Source: Planctomycetia bacterium
Lineage (GTDB): Bacteria; Planctomycetota; UBA8108; UBA1146
Reading direction: 5' to 3'
Assembly: GCA_012269595.1 (NCBI GenBank)
Contig: JAAXJX010000038.1
Location: forward strand, 62,001 to 126,000
DNA: 64,000 bases
A program made the position numbers and the translations under genes. Of the stretch, positions 60,258 to 64,000 are shown piece after piece; positions within the stretch are counted from its first letter, which is position 1; each line of letters begins with the position of its first letter. A model generated the notes under the pieces. The model was not told the DNA's origin, searched no databases, and saw only the letters and a program-made list of their open reading frames with translations.

Positions 60258-61274
60258 TTATTGGGATGCTTCACGGATTCCTTCCCTGAGGAGATCGGCC
60301 ATGCGAACGATTCCCCTGGGCTTTCCGTCCTCCTGCAAAACAACCAGAGATGTCACCTGATGGTCTCGCATCAATCCCAATGCTTCTGCTGCAAGGCTGT
60401 CTGCAGCAACCGTCAAGGGGGCGGAATCTGCAGTCTCTTCTCTTCTGCTGTTTTCCCACGCCTGCTGAACTGTCAGCTTCAGGGGGGCCTCACTCTGTGT
60501 CAGCAGGCGTCGAAGGTCTCCATCGGTGAAGACCCCAATAAACTGGCCTTCAGCGGTCACCACACATGCGAGTCCCAGGCCTTTACTGTTCATTTCCACA
60601 AGCAGTTCCGGGACCGAAGCGGAAGCTTCAATGAGAGGAAGATTGTCGCCCTCATGAAGCATGTCTTCACAACGCACCAGCAACCTTCTGCCCAACGCAC
60701 CCTCCGGATGAAAACGGGCGAACTGTTCCGCAGTGAAGCCGCGTGCATCCAGCAAACTCATTGCCAGAGCATCTGCCACAGCCAACTGCAGGACGGCACT
60801 GGTGGTCGGGGCGAGGGAAAGCGGACCTGCTTCTCCAACCATGGGGATCTGCACAACCACCTGGCTCAACCGGGCGACCGGTGACTCCAGGGATTCGCAG
60901 ACAGAAACGATACTGCCGCCGACTCTCTGAAAGTGCTTGAGAAATCTCACCAACTCTTCCGTGTGACCGCTCTTCGACAAAGCAAGGAGCACATCCCCCT
61001 CACCGACGACTCCAAGGTCGCCATGCAAAGCTTCGATGGGATGGAGAAAGAGGGCCGGTGTTCCGGTACTCGCCAGTGTGCCCGCAACCTTTTGGGCAAT
61101 GCTGCCGCTCTTGCCGACCCCGGAGACGAGAACCCTGCCGGGAGTGGAAGCCAACAGGCGTACCGCATCTTCAAAAGTCGATCCCAGAGATTTGGCCAAA
61201 GCTTCCAGAGCTCTGGCCTCCTGCTCTATTACCTCGCGACCGATACGAAGGCTGTCTGACACGTCGATCCTCAT
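60258..61274 (-). CDS. kdsD: Arabinose-5-phosphate isomerase (SIS + CBS)
   Basis: VLVSGVGKSGSIAQKVAGTLASTGTPALFLHPIEALHGDLG, ALSKSGHTEEL, two CBS domains. Confidence 0.93.
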   Translation of the reverse strand: MRIDVSDSLRIGREVIEQEARALEALAKSLGSTFEDAVRLLASTPGRVLVSGVGKSGSIAQKVAGTLASTGTPALFLHPIEALHGDLGVVGEGDVLLALSKSGHTEELVRFLKHFQRVGGSIVSVCESLESPVARLSQVVVQIPMVGEAGPLSLAPTTSAVLQLAVADALAMSLLDARGFTAEQFARFHPEGALGRRLLVRCEDMLHEGDNLPLIEASASVPELLVEMNSKGLGLACVVTAEGQFIGVFTDGDLRRLLTQSEAPLKLTVQQAWENSRREETADSAPLTVAADSLAAEALGLMRDHQVTSLVVLQEDGKPRGIVRMADLLREGIREASQ

Positions 61275-61414
61275 TTCCTCGGAAACTCATGTCCCGACAG
61301 CAGATTATCCTCTCCCCATGCAGAAAAGGGAGAAAAAGGGCTCAAGTTCATGCCGGAAACAGCCGATCGAACCAGTGTACACCCTGAGGTGTGCCCGGAT
61401 TCAGCGGAGGCCCC

Positions 61415-61726
61415 ATGCCCTTGGAAGAAGAGCCAAACAGTTCCAGAAACACGGAGAATGAAATCTCCGAGGTTTCTGTCACTCCCAGTCGGGAGCAACA
61501 GTGGCGAGAAATCGTGGGTAACCCTGCTCCGATGCTTCCGGTTGTGGAAACTCCGGAAGAGATCGTTCTCTCTTCCCCGATGCCGGATCCCATCGCCGCC
61601 GAATACACCCTGCTTCACCGCTGGGTGCTCATCACTGCCTTGACCTTACTGCTGATACTGCTGGGACAAGGCGTTGCCGGAGACTCTTCCACCGTCGCAG
61701 ATGTCGACAGGGTTCTTCAGCGCTAG
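61415..61726 (+). CDS. Small hypothetical single-pass membrane protein
   Basis: MPLEEEPNSSRNTENE..; C-terminal TM WVLITALTLLLILLGQGVAG. Confidence 0.45.
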   Translation: MPLEEEPNSSRNTENEISEVSVTPSREQQWREIVGNPAPMLPVVETPEEIVLSSPMPDPIAAEYTLLHRWVLITALTLLLILLGQGVAGDSSTVADVDRVLQR

Positions 61727-61742
61727 CAAGCCGGCCCCATCT

Positions 61743-63782
61743 TCAAAGAGCGGATTCCGTGTCCTGGTCTGCCAACTGTTGGCGCAGCTGATCCAATCGG
61801 GACCTCGCTTCCTCTCCTGTTACGGGAGGGCGATCCTCTTCCCTGATCTCCTCACGGATGATCCACTCCTCGGGAATATCCGCAAGAAACCGACTCTCAT
61901 CACATTCCATATCCCGACCCGCACGACGTCGGGTTCGGGCCATCGACATGTGCAGTTGATCCATGGCCCGAGTCATCGCGACGTACATCAATCGTCGCTC
62001 TTCCTCTTCCCCTTTTTCCGGATCTTCATTGATCGCTCGGCGATGAGGGATCAGGCCCTCCTCAACACCTACCAGGTGAACCACCGGGAACTCGAGCCCC
62101 TTGGCCCCATGGAAAGTCATCAGGGTGAGAATATCTCCGCCATGATCCTCATTGTTGTCTGAATCGAGAGAGATATCCCGCAACCACTGATCGAGCTTGC
62201 CCTGACCCTTGTTCGACTCGAATCGGGCCACCGATTCAAAAAGGCTGTCGACTGCTGTTCTGCGTGCTTCCAGATCCTGGGGATCTCCACCTGAGATCTC
62301 TTTCAAGTGATCGTCATAAACCACTTCCTCCAGCAACTGCTTCAGGGCTTCACTGCCGTCGTGATTCAACTCCGCCCGTGCCGCATGCAACGCCTCCATC
62401 AGTTTCTGGCCACCTTTCTGGCCAGCTGGAGAGACGGCGCTCATCAATCCGGGGTCCTCCAGTACGGCCTGCACTGAGATCCCCCGGTTACGGGAGCACT
62501 CATCGATGACTTCTCTTGCCGCTTTGCCGAATCCCCTTTTGGGGACATTCAAAATCCGCAAGAGAGCAATATCGTCCTCAGGGAATACCAGTGCCCTGAG
62601 GAAGGAGAGGGCGTCACGAATTTCGCGGCGATCAAAGTAACTGCGCCCACCAATGATGGTGTAGGGGATTTCAAAGAAGCGCAGCTTCTCCTCGAAGGGA
62701 CGCGCCTGAATAGCTGACCTGAGGAGTATCGCCTGCTTCAGAAGAGGCACACCCATCTTGCGGGCACGTTGTACTTTTGCGACCACCGATGAGGCTTCTT
62801 CCTGTTCGCCATCGTAGATCGAAAACTGGATCGGCTCTCCTTCACCGCGCATCGAGATCAATTTCTTCGGATGTCTCCGCGGGTTCTTTGCGATCACTGC
62901 GTTGGCGGGTTCAAGAATCGATGTCACTGACCGGTAGTTGCTCTCCAGGGTGATGACATGGGCGAGAGGGAAATCTTTTTTGAATGAGAGAATCTTCTCG
63001 ACTTCTGCACCCCTGAAACCGTAGATCGACTGATCGTCGTCGCCCACAACACAGAGGTTCTCGCGATCATCCACCAGCGCACGGGCAAATCGGTACTGGG
63101 CCGAATTGGTGTCCTGATATTCGTCGATCAACAGATAGTCATATCGTTGTTGCCAGCGAGCCCGCAGATCGTCATCCGCTTCCAGCAGCTTCACTGGCAA
63201 GTGGATCAGATCATCGAAGTCGACCGCATTGAAACCCCGCATTCGTTCCTTGTAGCGCAGATAGGCTCTTGCCTGGATTTCCTCATAGTCATCCACGGCA
63301 CCGTCCAGTGCGGATTCCGGTGTGACAAAATCCATCTTCCAGCGGGAAATACTGGCACGGACGCCATCGACATCCCTTTCCGCGGCATTCAATCCACCGA
63401 TCTCCCGCAGGATCTCCATCAGGACAGCCCGCGTATCAGAGTCATCGTAGATAGGAAAGCGGGACCGCATTCCACATGCCCGGTGCTCCTCGCGCAGAAA
63501 CTGCAGACCAAAACTGTGGAAGGTGGACAGCAGGGGGCAGGGATCCAGATCGGGATACATGCGCTCCAGGCGCTCCCGCATCTCTTTTGCGGCCTTGTTC
63601 GTGAAGGTGAAACCCAGAATTCGGTCCCCCTGCACCGATCGCCGGGCCATCAGGTGAGACATGCGATAGGTGATCACACGGGTTTTGCCAGTCCCCGCGC
63701 CCGCGAGGACCAAAAGGGGGCCTTCACCGAACTCGACGGCTTCCAGTTGCTGTTGATTCAAGATAGACAGATCGAGACGCAT
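61743..63782 (-). CDS. UvrD/PcrA/Rep-type superfamily 1 DNA helicase
   Basis: LNQQQLEAVEFGEGPLLVLAGAGTGKTRVITYRM, VVGDDDQSIYGFRGAEVEKIL, LMTFHGAKGLEFPVVHLVGVEEGLIPH. Confidence 0.96.
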   Translation of the reverse strand: MRLDLSILNQQQLEAVEFGEGPLLVLAGAGTGKTRVITYRMSHLMARRSVQGDRILGFTFTNKAAKEMRERLERMYPDLDPCPLLSTFHSFGLQFLREEHRACGMRSRFPIYDDSDTRAVLMEILREIGGLNAAERDVDGVRASISRWKMDFVTPESALDGAVDDYEEIQARAYLRYKERMRGFNAVDFDDLIHLPVKLLEADDDLRARWQQRYDYLLIDEYQDTNSAQYRFARALVDDRENLCVVGDDDQSIYGFRGAEVEKILSFKKDFPLAHVITLESNYRSVTSILEPANAVIAKNPRRHPKKLISMRGEGEPIQFSIYDGEQEEASSVVAKVQRARKMGVPLLKQAILLRSAIQARPFEEKLRFFEIPYTIIGGRSYFDRREIRDALSFLRALVFPEDDIALLRILNVPKRGFGKAAREVIDECSRNRGISVQAVLEDPGLMSAVSPAGQKGGQKLMEALHAARAELNHDGSEALKQLLEEVVYDDHLKEISGGDPQDLEARRTAVDSLFESVARFESNKGQGKLDQWLRDISLDSDNNEDHGGDILTLMTFHGAKGLEFPVVHLVGVEEGLIPHRRAINEDPEKGEEEERRLMYVAMTRAMDQLHMSMARTRRRAGRDMECDESRFLADIPEEWIIREEIREEDRPPVTGEEARSRLDQLRQQLADQDTESAL

Positions 63783-63888
63783 GTTCCTCCGGCGGCTGAT
63801 CCTAGCCGCAAGGTGCACCTCAGGCGAGGGTTGCCCGGAAAGAAGAGATACCCCAGACTTCCATCACATTCGGAAAGGGCGTGGACCA

Positions 63889-64000
63889 ATGCACCGCAGG
63901 GATTTTCTACTTCGGGGAGCCGCCGCAGGAGCAGGCTTTCTCGCCTCCACCGGACTCCAGGGCCAGTCTCCCACCCCGGCTAATGGAGAGGTCGTCGTCA
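63889..64000 (+). CDS. Tat-signal-bearing exported protein, 3'-truncated by the window edge
   Basis: Open frame MHRRDFLLRGAAAGAGFLASTGLQGQSPTPANGEVVV...: twin-Arg RRDFL motif plus hydrophobic Ala/Gly core; absent from the ORF track because it runs off the end. Confidence 0.65.
   Translation, partial: MHRRDFLLRGAAAGAGFLASTGLQGQSPTPANGEVVV

Overview
The 64-kb window looks like bacterial chromosome from a diderm organism, probably planctomycete-like. That placement is inferred from the dockerin-bearing secreted proteins, the LPS genes waaA and kdsD, and the porins ending in Phe. Most of it is conserved housekeeping genes: metK, waaA, secA, pyrD, a xer recombinase, purF, a serA-like gene, fabF-acpP-fabG-fabD-plsX-rpmF, alaS, xseA/xseB, purH, lepB, larC, hom-thrC-thrB-lysC, gcvP, a pruA-like gene, kdsD and uvrD/pcrA. 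I saw no rRNA, tRNA, CRISPR array or transposase. The most interesting accessory content is: (1) a cassette with a TPR+roadblock protein, a roadblock protein, an MglA-like GTPase with an apparent C-terminal tail anchor, and a second roadblock protein (about 40.5-43.5 kb); (2) an XseA with an extra N-terminal HARP-like domain; (3) a degenerate histidine-kinase-like protein overlapping an NtrC-type regulator, possibly a ChpT/Spo0B-like phosphotransferase; (4) proteins carrying both a cohesin-like and a dockerin-like region; (5) a double-domain SagB-type oxidoreductase with no visible RiPP partners; (6) terminator-like hairpins embedded in the coding ends of convergent neighbours (peroxiredoxin at 1.7 kb, HExxH metallopeptidase at 3.96 kb); (7) structured non-coding candidates upstream of gcvP and purF. 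All family names come from motif recognition by eye; no database search was run.
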